Part shown: positions 9,645 to 17,852 of the stretch, one piece after another
How positions within the stretch are numbered: position 1 is the stretch's first letter
How the letters are laid out: every line of letters begins with the position of its first letter
NCBI GenBank assembly: GCA_027335345.1
Contig: DAHWOF010000047.1
Location: 1 to 57,581, forward strand
Direction: 5' to 3'
Length of the DNA: 57,581 nt
DNA from: Granulicella sp.
GTDB lineage: Bacteria; Acidobacteriota; Terriglobia; Terriglobales; Acidobacteriaceae
The notes under the pieces: generated by a model
Seen by the model: only the letters and a program-made list of their open reading frames with translations
What the model was told of the DNA's origin: nothing
The model's database searches: none
Program-made: the position numbers and the translations under genes

Positions 9645-10553
9645 ATGAACCAGGTCCGAGTTCGGAAGTGCTTTGTATGGATTGGGGTGGCAGCCGTTGG
9701 CCTGACGGCGATTGCGGCTCGCGCCCAGGAACACGCACCGTTGCCGAGCGGACCAGCGCCGATTCTCGTAACTGTTCGGGAGACGCCAAAGCCCGGTCAG
9801 GAATTCACCCATGCCAAGCTGGAAGCCGAAATTGCAGCGGCCCTCGACTCGGCCAAAGCGAAGGAATATTACCTGGGCATGGGAGCGATCTCCGGATCCG
9901 AAGACCTTATGTTTCTCTCAGGTTACGCCTCTCTGCAGGAGATGGCGGACGTGCATGACAACGATGATACGATCATCGGGGACAAGTTGGACACCCTCGA
10001 AGCGGAGCACAGTGCGACGCTTGCCAAAACCGAGACGTCGATCTGGCGGCTACGTCCAGACTTGAGCAATCCACAGCCGGAGAGTCTCGGCAGTATGCGC
10101 TTCATGGACGTGGTCCAGATTCACGTCAAGCTCGGGCACGACACGGAGTTCTCTGATGTCATCCGGAAGACTGGTGATGTTTGGGCTCAGACTGATCCGA
10201 ACTTCCACTACATGGTCTATCAGCAGATCTTCGGCAATGGGAAGGACAACTCTTTCTTGATCCTAATTCCGGTCAAGGCGCTCTCCGATATCGACCGGCA
10301 CCAGTCCCTCGCCGAACAATACCTCAAAAACATGGGCGAGCAAGTGCATAAGCATATTCTGGGAATTGTGAGCTCGGACTACGATAGCGTCCAGAGCAAT
10401 CTCTACGTATTTACTCCTAGTATGAGCCGCCTTCCAGATAGCTGGACGCAGAACGATATGAGCTTCTGGCATCCAGAACCTCTAACCTCGACTCCGGCCA
10501 AGAAGCCGCTCACGACGGCTCCGGCCAAGGCATCGGAGCCAAGTCATCAGTGA
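9645..10553 (+). CDS. Exported protein of unknown function
   Basis: The 302-residue product starts with a clear signal peptide (hydrophobic core WIGVAAVGLTAIAARAQ, cleavage after about residue 27), so it is probably periplasmic or secreted. The mature part has no motif I recognise. Short alpha-beta stretches such as GQEFTHAKLEAEIAAAL and QIHVKLGHDTEFSDVIRKT vaguely recall a duplicated dimeric alpha-beta barrel (ABM-like), but that is only an impression. The C-terminus is low complexity (TSTPAKKPLTTAPAKASE). ATG 9645 has gcgagga upstream. It is expressed alone: a strong terminator follows at 10572. Confidence 0.8.
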   Translation: MNQVRVRKCFVWIGVAAVGLTAIAARAQEHAPLPSGPAPILVTVRETPKPGQEFTHAKLEAEIAAALDSAKAKEYYLGMGAISGSEDLMFLSGYASLQEMADVHDNDDTIIGDKLDTLEAEHSATLAKTETSIWRLRPDLSNPQPESLGSMRFMDVVQIHVKLGHDTEFSDVIRKTGDVWAQTDPNFHYMVYQQIFGNGKDNSFLILIPVKALSDIDRHQSLAEQYLKNMGEQVHKHILGIVSSDYDSVQSNLYVFTPSMSRLPDSWTQNDMSFWHPEPLTSTPAKKPLTTAPAKASEPSHQ

Positions 10554-10571
10554 AGCAGGAGCAAGAGTGAG

Positions 10572-10610
10572 CCGCCCCCGAACTTCGTTTAAAGTTCGAG
10601 GGCGGTTTTT
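10572..10610 (+). terminator. Rho-independent terminator
   Basis: A long GC-rich hairpin pairs ccgccc...cgaactt (10572-10585) with aagttcg...gggcgg (10592-10605) around a short loop and ends in five T. It lies 20 bases after the stop of the exported protein. Confidence 0.9.
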
Positions 10611-11009
10611 CCTGTAGGCCATGAAACATAGGAGGGATGGGAGATGCCTTCCTCCGTTTCCCCAATCGACGCAAGGCGCTTCGATAGAGGGTTCGCCAAG
10701 GAGAAGGATGTCCGACGCGGAACCGGCGATGTCCAACAGAGCCGATTCGCCGAACTTTGATAGATCCGGAGGTGGGGCAACCGACGGCGGAGCGGTTGCG
10801 CTAGCGGGGCATCCGTGAGAAGTTGTTCTATGCCCGAAAGGTATGGCCCGCTTCGCAAGACCCATCCATACTGGAAAAGAGATTGTACGTTGGTATTGAG
10901 GTCGGCTTCGTGCCGTGTCTGAGCAGTTCGCCAAGGAGAAGGCGAGACACAGATGCTTGGTGGCTCTGCAGGTGTGCAATCCTCAAATTCCAAAGATCAA
11001 AGAGGTAAA
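10611..11009. other. Intergenic region with a 17-bp direct repeat
   Basis: No convincing gene. The sequence gttcgccaaggagaagg occurs perfectly twice, at 10691-10707 and 10926-10942. The surrounding bases are not repeated, which suggests the remains of a short repeated element or chance reuse. Small open frames here show no domain or ribosome site. Confidence 0.55.
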
Positions 11010-11039
11010 GAAGGACGGCTGCCTAGCAGGGCAGCCGTC
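11010..11039 (-). terminator. Terminator of the Gly/Trp/His-rich gene
   Basis: A perfect 10-bp stem (gacggctgcc 11014-11023 with ggcagccgtc 11030-11039) has a 6-base loop. On the minus strand it is followed by cttcttt. It lies about 30 bases beyond the stop at 11067. Confidence 0.8.
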
Positions 11040-11066
11040 TTCGATGTGCAACAGAGAGCCTGTGGC

Positions 11067-11546
11067 TTAGCGGCGTCCACCACCACCGCCGTGGAAGCCA
11101 CCTCCACCGCCATGGAAGCCACCGCCATGGAAGCCACCACCACCGCCGTGGAAGCCACCACCGCCCACACCATGAAAGCCGCCGCCGTGCCATCCGCCGC
11201 CGTGCCATCCGCCCCAGCCGCCACCGTGCCATCCGCCCCAGCCACCACCGTGCCATCCGCCCCAGCCACCACCCCAGCCACCGCCGTGCCATCCGCCCCA
11301 ACCACCACCCCAGCCAAGGTGGTACCAGGGACCGGCGCCGATGAACACACCGCCATTAAACCACTGCGGGCCATAATAGCCATAAGGAGCGCAGGCATAA
11401 GGGGGATAGGAGTAATATCCCCATTGGCAAACCGGCGGACCGGCAGGAACGCCCCCGATGTCAACACCGAATGAAATCTGCGCGCCGGCAGAGACCGTGA
11501 TGAATCCGAACAGCACGGCCAGTAAAAGATATCTGAGACTACGCAT
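11067..11546 (-). CDS. Gly/Trp/His-rich repetitive secreted protein
   Basis: A 159-residue product. Its signal peptide is MRSLRYLLLAVLFGFITVSA, cut near AGA. A short Tyr/Pro-rich segment (QWGYYSYPPYACAPYGYYGP) follows. The C-terminal half is built of degenerate repeats of the type GGWGGWHGGG, changing to GGGFHGGG at the end. Glycine-rich repeats of this kind occur in small surface or matrix proteins; function is unknown and I name none. The start is fixed by aaggaga 6 bases before ATG 11546. The coding repeats appear on the plus strand as an imperfect ccaccaccgccgtg array, which is not a CRISPR. Confidence 0.85.
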   Translation of the reverse strand: MRSLRYLLLAVLFGFITVSAGAQISFGVDIGGVPAGPPVCQWGYYSYPPYACAPYGYYGPQWFNGGVFIGAGPWYHLGWGGGWGGWHGGGWGGGWGGWHGGGWGGWHGGGWGGWHGGGWHGGGFHGVGGGGFHGGGGGFHGGGFHGGGGGFHGGGGGRR

Positions 11547-11685
11547 AGCAGTTCTCCTTGAGTTGCTTCGTCTCCAGCTCGCCTGGTTGGTCAGCGCAGA
11601 CCGAAAGCTCCGGGCGCTTGCTTTGCGACCGGTCTCGATGGTATTGAACACAAGGATACCGGAAGAGTCTCGCATTAGTCGACCC

Positions 11686-11713
11686 AGGGAGGATGTGCCA
11701 GGGAGGATGTGAG
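11686..11713. repeat. 14-bp tandem duplication next to the IS
   Basis: Two copies of agggaggatgtg plus two variable bases lie side by side and end exactly at the left terminal repeat of the insertion sequence. It is short and imperfect, and may be incidental. Confidence 0.5.
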
Positions 11714-13074
11714 CAGCAATTCTAAGTGGGAAGGAACCTGCGTGGAGACTTGGCAATCGGTAGGGATCTGATTGTCTTGGGGTATGGGGATTCTGGAATC
11801 GCTGTTGGCGGGGCTACGGACGGTAAGCGGCAGTTTTCCGGATGCGCGGCGGGGTGCGATCGATTATCCGATGGCCGATGTGACCATGGCGGCCTTCTCG
11901 ATGTTCTTCATGCAGAGCGAGTCGTTTCTTGGCTATCAGAAGCGGTTGGAACGCGGCCAGAACGACTCCAACTGCCGCACCTTGTTCGGCATCGCGAAGA
12001 TTCCCACCGACAACCACATCCGCACGTTGCTGGACAGGGTGGCGCCGGACAGCTTGCGGCCCTGCTTTGATCAGGCGTTGGAGACGCTGGCCGAACAGGA
12101 CGGCTTGCGCGATTTTCAGCGGCTCGGCGGCCGCCTGCTGGTGGCTCTGGACGGGACCGAATACTTTGTGTCGCAGAAGATCTGCTGCCCACGCTGCCTG
12201 AAGCGGGAGCGCTCCAGCGGCAAGACCGAGTATTACCACGCTCTGCTCGGGGCCACGCTGGTAGCGCCGGGACACAATCGCGTCTTGCCGTTGGTGCCGG
12301 AGTTCATCGCTGCGCAGGACGGACAGGTAAAACAAGATTGCGAACGCAACGCCGCCAAGCGCTGGCTTAAAGATCACGGCCCACACCTGGCCCGATTGCG
12401 CCCCATCTACCTGGGCGATGCGCTGTTTGCCTGCCAGCCGCTGGCCGAGGCGGTGCGGGCTACCGGGGCCGACTTCCTCTTCGTCAGCAAGCCGGAGAGC
12501 CATAAGACGCTCTACGAATATCTGCGCGGGGCCGAGTTCCAACAGCACACGGTGGCGGAGCGCCGTCCCGAAGGCCACAGCCAAACCTATGGCTATCGCT
12601 GGACCGAGACCATGCCCCTGCGCGACGGCAAAGACGCCCTGGCCGTGCAATGGCTGGAGATAACTATCACCAACTCGGTCGGAAAGACCACCTATCGCAA
12701 TGCTTTCGTGACCAGCCTGGGGATTACGGCCGACAACGTGGCCGAGCTCGCCGCCTGTGCCCGCGCCCGGTGGAAGGTCGAAAATGAAAGCTTCAATGTG
12801 CTGAAGAATAACGGCTACAACCTGGCCCACAACTTCGGACACGGCAACAGCATCTGGCGGCCACCTTTGCCGCGCTCAATCTGCTGGCCTTCGCCTTCCA
12901 CACCGTCCTGGACTGCCTGGAAACCCGCTGGCAACAGGCCCGCCAAGCCATCGGCACGCGCAAAGCCTTCTTCGCCGACCTCCACCGCATCACCGGCTAC
13001 TGCTTGTTTCCAAACTGGTCGGAGCTATTTCTTGCCATGGTTTCCGGCAAAGCTCCCCCCACTTAGAATTGCTG
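11714..13074 (+). mobile_element. Insertion sequence with 17-bp perfect inverted repeats
   Basis: The ends are exact inverted copies: cagcaattctaagtggg (11714-11730) and cccacttagaattgctg (13058-13074), giving an element of 1361 bp with one transposase gene. The transposase stop lies inside the right repeat. I see no clear target-site duplication. The flanks read gatgtgag and gattgacg, similar but not identical, so they may have diverged. Confidence 0.9.
11784..13066 (+). pseudogene. DDE transposase (IS4-like/ISNCY type), frameshifted
   Basis: Cut-and-paste type transposase. Recognisable blocks are LLVALDGTEYFVSQKI, a CPRC zinc-like pair, HNRVLPLVPEFI, QDGQVKQDCERNAAKRWL, and WKVENESFNVLKNNGYNLAHNFGHG near the C-terminus, where the family's catalytic Glu is expected. 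After NFGHG (about 12845) the frame changes. The next frame reads HLAATFAALNLLAFAFHTVL ... GYCLFPNWSELF and stops at 13064-13066, exactly where the intact protein would end. A single lost base near ggcaacag explains this. The frameshifted product ends at 13121 with an unrelated tail. The start is the ATG at 11784 (or TTG 11772). Probably inactive unless frameshifting is programmed. Confidence 0.85.
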
Positions 13075-13592
13075 GATTGACGAGTTCAAGGTCGCCAGTT
13101 GGGACAGCAGCGGGGTTCTAGCTACGGGGCGGTAGCTCGGCGGCTCCACCGACAGAATTTTGAAAACCCGTTTTTCTCCGCCATCCGTGGTCTCAGTCAA
13201 TTTCCCCGTTCTACCGATGTCCGATTTTTGCAAGAAGATGAACAATATGGAGCAGGATGAGCTTGTTCCTACGAGATCGCCCGTTCCGTTCCAGGACTAT
13301 TGCAGCCCCGGGGAAGGCTCCCACACATGCAGCGGTGAAGAAATCCTGACGCTCCGCGATCCAACGGAGAGGAATGCCCGCCTATCAGGTTGCCTGCACT
13401 GCCTAACTGCCTTCTTCTGACGCGCGCCTTGCTGGCAGCATCCCGCCCCAGCCCGCCGCGGTATGGATCAGCCCGCCATCCCGAACCCTTCGAGGGAAGA
13501 CCTTCGGCTCTAAATTCAAAGCATACCTGTCTCAAAAACGTTGACACGTTCCGCTTGGAATGCCACACACCCACTCAATTCCATCGACATCG
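13075..13592. other. Intergenic region between IS and TA module, no gene seen
   Basis: About 520 bases without a supportable gene. Frames on both strands are short, Arg/Ser/Pro-rich and lack ribosome sites. This may be debris left by the insertion-sequence event, but I can identify no parent gene. Confidence 0.55.
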
Positions 13593-13614
13593 ATGATATC
13601 ACCTGTGATATCAT
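13593..13614. promoter_or_regulatory. 22-bp palindrome overlapping the toxin start codon
   Basis: Perfect 10-base arms atgatatcac (13593-13602) and gtgatatcat (13605-13614) flank a 2-base centre. The right arm contains the first two bases of the toxin ATG (13613). Toxin-antitoxin operons are usually autorepressed through such palindromes, so this is probably the operator for the RHH antitoxin complex. If transcription starts upstream, the hairpin could also mask the start codon in the mRNA. Confidence 0.8.
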
Positions 13615-14050
13615 GGCGTTTGTGAGGGTTGTCCTCGATACATCCGTGATCATCACTGCGCTCCGGTCCAGCACCGGCGCGGCGGCGGAAGTCATCAAGC
13701 TGGCGCTTCGACGAGAACTGGCGCCCCTTATGGAGTACAAGCTGGCGTGCGAGTATCGAGATGTGGCGTTGCGGCCAGAACAGTTGCATGTGACGAACAA
13801 ATCGAAGGCAGAGAGGTCGGTGATCCTGAATGCTTTGGAAGCAGTTGCAGAACCCGTCTTTGTTGCATTCCGATACCGACCGTTATCACCGGACGCAAAT
13901 GACGACATGGTTCTGGATGTGGCCATCAACGGAAAGGCCGACGCGATTGTAACCAATAATACGCGGCATTTTCGACGGGCGGCGGAACGATTTGACATAG
14001 ACCTGCTGGCCCCTGCGGAGTTGTTGAGCGAATTCAGGAAGAGGAGATAG
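13613..14050 (+). CDS. PIN-domain toxin
   Basis: A 145-residue PIN-fold ribonuclease of the putative toxin PIN_3 group. The first acidic residue is in VRVVLDTSVIITAL (Asp 9) and the C-terminal acidic pair in LSPDANDDMVLDVAING; the closing motif AIVTNNTRHF is typical. The usual target of PIN toxins is RNA, with Mg2+-dependent cleavage; the substrate here is unknown. ATG 13613 is chosen because an upstream extension would encode the operator palindrome. The partner antitoxin starts 5 bases after the stop. Gene order is toxin first, the reverse of the common layout. The neighbouring IS supports lateral acquisition. Confidence 0.88.
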   Translation: MAFVRVVLDTSVIITALRSSTGAAAEVIKLALRRELAPLMEYKLACEYRDVALRPEQLHVTNKSKAERSVILNALEAVAEPVFVAFRYRPLSPDANDDMVLDVAINGKADAIVTNNTRHFRRAAERFDIDLLAPAELLSEFRKRR

Positions 14051-14055
14051 AGCGT

Positions 14056-14367
14056 ATGCCTGTGAGTCGGAAGAAAATCGTCGTGAGCAAGTTTCCCCTC
14101 AGGCTCATGCCCTCTGTCCGTCGGATCGCGGAGAGCTTCTCTGAAAAAGAAGGCGTCTCGCTCAACCAGTTCATCAACGTCGCGGTAGCAGAAAAGCTTG
14201 CCCATCTTCAGCACGAAGAATGGCTGGCACACAGGCCTAAAGCCACGGATGCATTGATTGGCAAAGCTCTCGAAGCGCTTGAGCGTCCCACGGGACCTTC
14301 GCCGGATGAATTCGACAGGGTTCCGGCCGGCTATGCGTCGGTGCGTCGAAAAGTGTCCGGCAAATGA
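14056..14367 (+). CDS. Ribbon-helix-helix antitoxin
   Basis: A 103-residue protein with an N-terminal RHH DNA-binding element: beta strand KFPLRLMPSVRRIAESFSE, then GVSLNQFINVAVAEKLAHL (about residues 13-55). An Asp/Pro/Arg-rich C-terminal tail would bind and block the toxin. This HicB/Arc-like RHH layout is common for antitoxins of PIN partners. The start is 5 bases after the toxin stop, so the two are co-transcribed. Likely co-represses the operon through the palindrome at 13593. Confidence 0.85.
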   Translation: MPVSRKKIVVSKFPLRLMPSVRRIAESFSEKEGVSLNQFINVAVAEKLAHLQHEEWLAHRPKATDALIGKALEALERPTGPSPDEFDRVPAGYASVRRKVSGK

Positions 14368-14798
14368 AAGATGAGCAGGAGCAGCGACCGCAAACGCTAT
14401 TTTGCGAGCACATTGCAATCCGCCCTCCCTGCCGCGACTGTTCGCAATCGGTGATAGAGGGCTTGGCTTGCGGCCCGAGGACTGCAAGTCTCTTCATTCC
14501 TGGGTTATCGTGAGAGCCGAGAACGGGAGGATTTCTGGTTTCCGGCGACCCTCGGAGGACCATACTTCCCGAGGTGGAGGTTGCTAGCTACTTCGCCACC
14601 GGCGAGTCGAGTGCGATGGGCCGGGCGAAACTTGGGCTCATCTCGTTGGCCAGAAGACACAGCAGCTTACTGGTATCTCCTCCCGGCCCGCAGTAAACTC
14701 CCGCTTGCCGCAGCCTGTCAGCGATTCACAAGCAATCGCTCCACAGCAAGGTTGTTATTCGCCCAACATGGTGAGACGCCTTCTCACAACTTACATCG
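14368..14798. other. Intergenic region between antitoxin and helicase, no gene seen
   Basis: About 430 bases between the convergent antitoxin and helicase genes. I see no gene, clear terminator or repeat. Confidence 0.5.
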
Positions 14799-17243
14799 TC
14801 AGCTTTGATTTTCCTGTTCGACGGCTGTTCCTACTCTTGTCAATGAAGTGAGCAACGCGGATACTGCGCCTGCAACGCGTTCCTGGGTTACCGAGTCGGG
14901 CAAAGGAATCGTCAGGGCCCTTCCGTTGGTTTGAGCGTCCCGTGTGAACAATGCGGAGAGTGTCTGACTCAAATGCTTTGAAGGTGGGTCCGCCTTTCCT
15001 TTGGCCGTCTCCCCAGCGAACGATTCGATCAGCTTCAGGCCCGCCTCGATAAACGACGCCGTCGCAAGTGCAAGTCCGTTGCCGCCTGGGGCATGTATGG
15101 TTGCTGGAGCAGCGCCCGCGGTTTCCAACACCTTAGCGCCAGCCATACTGGGAGGCTGTAACGGACCATCGGTTTGCGGTGGCATGACGGCCAGCGGAAT
15201 GGAAGGAGCGTGGTCCAGTACCGGCTTCGGTCTGCCGGGCGGTTCGGCGAAGATCTCTTTCACGGCTTGCATCATCGTCTTACGGCCGAGTTTCTCAAAG
15301 CTTACCTCGCCAGTAGGCGAATCGAAGACACCTGCGAACAGCGACTTCTTGAGGCGCAGCGTATCCCAGACACGCTCTTCGATGCTCTTTTCTGTCAGCA
15401 TGTGAATCACGTGCACCGGCCTCGTCTGGCCCAACCGATGCACACGCCCGATGCGCTGCTCCAGCCGCGCCGGGTTCCATGGCGGCTCGAAGTTCACCAC
15501 GACCGAGGCGGATTGCAGGTTAAGGCCGACGCCTCCCGCATCGGTGGAAAGGAAAACCTTGCATGCGGGGTCGTTACGGAACTTCTCCATCAAGGCGCCG
15601 CGCTGCCGTGAAGGCACGCCGCCGTGGAGCGACACAAACCCGATTCCCAGCTTGCGCAACTCCTCGCCGGCAAGGTGCGTCATCCGCTCATATTCGCTGA
15701 ATACAACCGCTTTGCGATCTTCTTCCAGCACCAGATCGGTCATGATCTCGCGAAACTCCTGGAGTTTGGGCGAATGATGGGTTTTCTTGTCGAAGAGGAA
15801 TGTTGAGTTACACAACATGCGCATATTCTGAATGCAGCAAAGGATGCGCTTCTGATCGATCTCAGAGAGCCATCCCTGCTTTTCCCATTTGCGCATGAGT
15901 CGGGCGAGAATGTCGCTCTGCTCGTAGTAAGGCTCTGCCTGCTGGTTGGTCAGCGGCACGCGGAAGACTTTGTCCGTCCTCTCCGGAAGCTCCTTCAGCA
16001 CCTCCGGACGTGTGCGGCGCAGCAGAATTGGAGAGAGCTGCTCGTGAATGCGGTCCAGGCCGCGATATCCGGTAAGCCGGCCCTTCTCGTCAACCACGCG
16101 ATGCTCTTCGAGGAAGCGGAATGCTGGACCCAGTCTGCGGCCGTCGACAAACTCGGTAACTGAAAAGAGCTCCTCCAGCTTGTTTTCTAGTGGCGTACCG
16201 GTGAGCACCAGGGCGTAACGGCTCTTCAATTGCTTAATGGTGCGGGCTGTTGCCGTGGTCCAGTTGCGGATGCGTTGCGCTTCGTCGAGGATGATCAGGT
16301 CCGGCCTCAAATCCTGCATGTAGCGGATATCCTTGAGGACCAGCTCATAACTGGTGAGATTGAAGAATGCCGGAGCGGCATATAGCGTCTTGCGGTGCGG
16401 CAAGAAGCCATCGATTACCTGGGCGGAGCGGTCTGTGAACCGCTCGATCTCCGTCTCCCATTGATATTTGACCGACGCGGGAGCGATCACCAGCACGCGT
16501 TCAATGCCGCGTCGTTGGCACAGAAGCTCGGTCATTGCCAGCGCCTGCACGGTCTTGCCCAACCCCATGTCGTCGGCAAGGATCGCGCGCCCACGGCAGG
16601 CTGCGAATACGGCGCCTCGCACCTGGTACGGCAGGAGCGTTGTTTTCAAAAGGCCTGTCGTCGGATCCTGGCCGCGCTTGAGCCTGGCGAGCAACTTCCG
16701 CTCCAGCTCCAGGCCCTCGGCCAGCTCGTTTTCCCGGTCGATGTATTCCAGGGCATCGCTGTAGACGACCGTGTCACCATCGGCGTTTCGCAGCGACTCC
16801 AGCACCTCGGCGAAGCGCCGGTAACTCTCGCGCCGTAGCAGGCTGTCGGCATCGAAATGCTCCGCAGCAATTGCGCGCAGCTCCCGCGATGGCGATGCCG
16901 GCAGCCGCAACCGCACCTCGATCGAGTCCCCATATTGAAGCGAGATGGAAGCGCGAGTGCGTTCAAATTTCGCCGACTCCAATGCCTTCCGGTGTCGCTT
17001 TCGCAACTGGGACAGCAGCGCCTCGACATGCTTGCATGTGCCTAGCGTATTGGTGGCGAAGTCTGGGCAGGAGCAGTAATTTTCGAACAGGCCAAGGCCG
17101 CGAATTGCCACGCGATATGTCCGGCCGCTGACCGACTTGATGGTGTAATCCCCATAAGGACCGGCGGCCGGCCGTTTCAGGATTTTGGGCGGCTTTGCCG
17201 TGGCCCTCTCGCGGCGTTCGGCGATCTGCTGTTCGATGAGCAT
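14799..17243 (-). CDS. SWIM zinc-finger SNF2-family helicase
   Basis: An 814-residue ATP-dependent DNA translocase. The N-terminus has a SWIM zinc finger, CSCPDFATNTLGTCKH (CxCx9CxH, about residues 57-73). The SNF2 core follows: Walker A ADDMGLGKTVQAL (about 224-236), DEAQ box LIILDEAQRIRNW, and helicase C-terminal motifs including SLHGGVPSRQR, LSTDAGGVGLNLQ and QRIGRVHRLGQTRPVHV. The last 150 residues are low complexity and match nothing I know. ATG 17243 has gagagga at good spacing. Bacterial SWIM-SNF2 (HepA-like) proteins are thought to remodel protein-DNA or transcription complexes, and some occur in defence systems. Its location beside an IS and TA module allows that reading, but no nuclease or methylase partner is nearby. 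Confidence 0.92.
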   Translation of the reverse strand: MLIEQQIAERRERATAKPPKILKRPAAGPYGDYTIKSVSGRTYRVAIRGLGLFENYCSCPDFATNTLGTCKHVEALLSQLRKRHRKALESAKFERTRASISLQYGDSIEVRLRLPASPSRELRAIAAEHFDADSLLRRESYRRFAEVLESLRNADGDTVVYSDALEYIDRENELAEGLELERKLLARLKRGQDPTTGLLKTTLLPYQVRGAVFAACRGRAILADDMGLGKTVQALAMTELLCQRRGIERVLVIAPASVKYQWETEIERFTDRSAQVIDGFLPHRKTLYAAPAFFNLTSYELVLKDIRYMQDLRPDLIILDEAQRIRNWTTATARTIKQLKSRYALVLTGTPLENKLEELFSVTEFVDGRRLGPAFRFLEEHRVVDEKGRLTGYRGLDRIHEQLSPILLRRTRPEVLKELPERTDKVFRVPLTNQQAEPYYEQSDILARLMRKWEKQGWLSEIDQKRILCCIQNMRMLCNSTFLFDKKTHHSPKLQEFREIMTDLVLEEDRKAVVFSEYERMTHLAGEELRKLGIGFVSLHGGVPSRQRGALMEKFRNDPACKVFLSTDAGGVGLNLQSASVVVNFEPPWNPARLEQRIGRVHRLGQTRPVHVIHMLTEKSIEERVWDTLRLKKSLFAGVFDSPTGEVSFEKLGRKTMMQAVKEIFAEPPGRPKPVLDHAPSIPLAVMPPQTDGPLQPPSMAGAKVLETAGAAPATIHAPGGNGLALATASFIEAGLKLIESFAGETAKGKADPPSKHLSQTLSALFTRDAQTNGRALTIPLPDSVTQERVAGAVSALLTSLTRVGTAVEQENQS

Positions 17244-17852
17244 CAAAAGTTCCTCTCTTCAGGAGCGTAAAACACACCGAAAGAGGAGTTCGGTGGAAAA
17301 GGCCCTCTCTCCCAAGGACGACTTTGGACCATCCCGGAGGCGCCGAAACTCGCGCCCGGTAGAGCGTTCAACAGCCTCCCGGATGCTCCGGTGCTTGCGT
17401 CGCTTCCATCGCCGGCTGATCCCTGACCCTGCTTGGCAGCCGATTGAAGCTTTAGGGAAGAGATCCGGAGGTACCGCCGGAACCAGCGTTAGGATTCAGG
17501 CCGCCTCAATCTTCACTCGCGCCCGGCTGCCGAAGGCGCAGCGCCTTTTGGGAACATCATTTCGAGTTGGAAATGCAATTTCTTGCATATTGTTAGCCGG
17601 GTGCGGTCGTAACTTCAATCAATACAACATTTTAGATTTGGCCACTGAGATGCAATCTCTGGTCTCAAGACCCGCGCTTGGCTATTTCATTTTCAATGCA
17701 GGTGTACGGCGACGCCTCGGTTTCTGTGAGTGTTTTCCCCAATGGACGGGTTCCCGGCAGGCTCGCCTGCTGGGGTGGAAGGAAAACGCCCTAGCACGCC
17801 TCTCCGGGGTGCCCGCCAGCACTGAAGGTGCGATAGAAACGGAGAGTGTCTC
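17244..17852. other. Long leader/promoter region before the PEP-CTERM gene
   Basis: No protein gene supported; a plus-strand open frame crossing it lacks a ribosome site and runs out of the helicase antisense. AT-rich sequence at 17575-17645 is the likely promoter area. At 17750-17775 ccggcagg ctcg cctgctgg forms a hairpin, framed by partly complementary gtgttttcc (about 17730) and ggaaaacgc (about 17783), so the leader may fold into a long branched stem. No known riboswitch consensus was recognised. Confidence 0.5.

Noticed and set aside
11067-11320. Repeat array resembling CRISPR or a plus-strand Thr/Ala/Pro-rich protein
   Set aside because: The repeats have no constant spacer length and are explained by Gly/Trp/His codons of the minus-strand secreted protein, which has a signal peptide and ribosome site. 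The plus-strand frame has neither.
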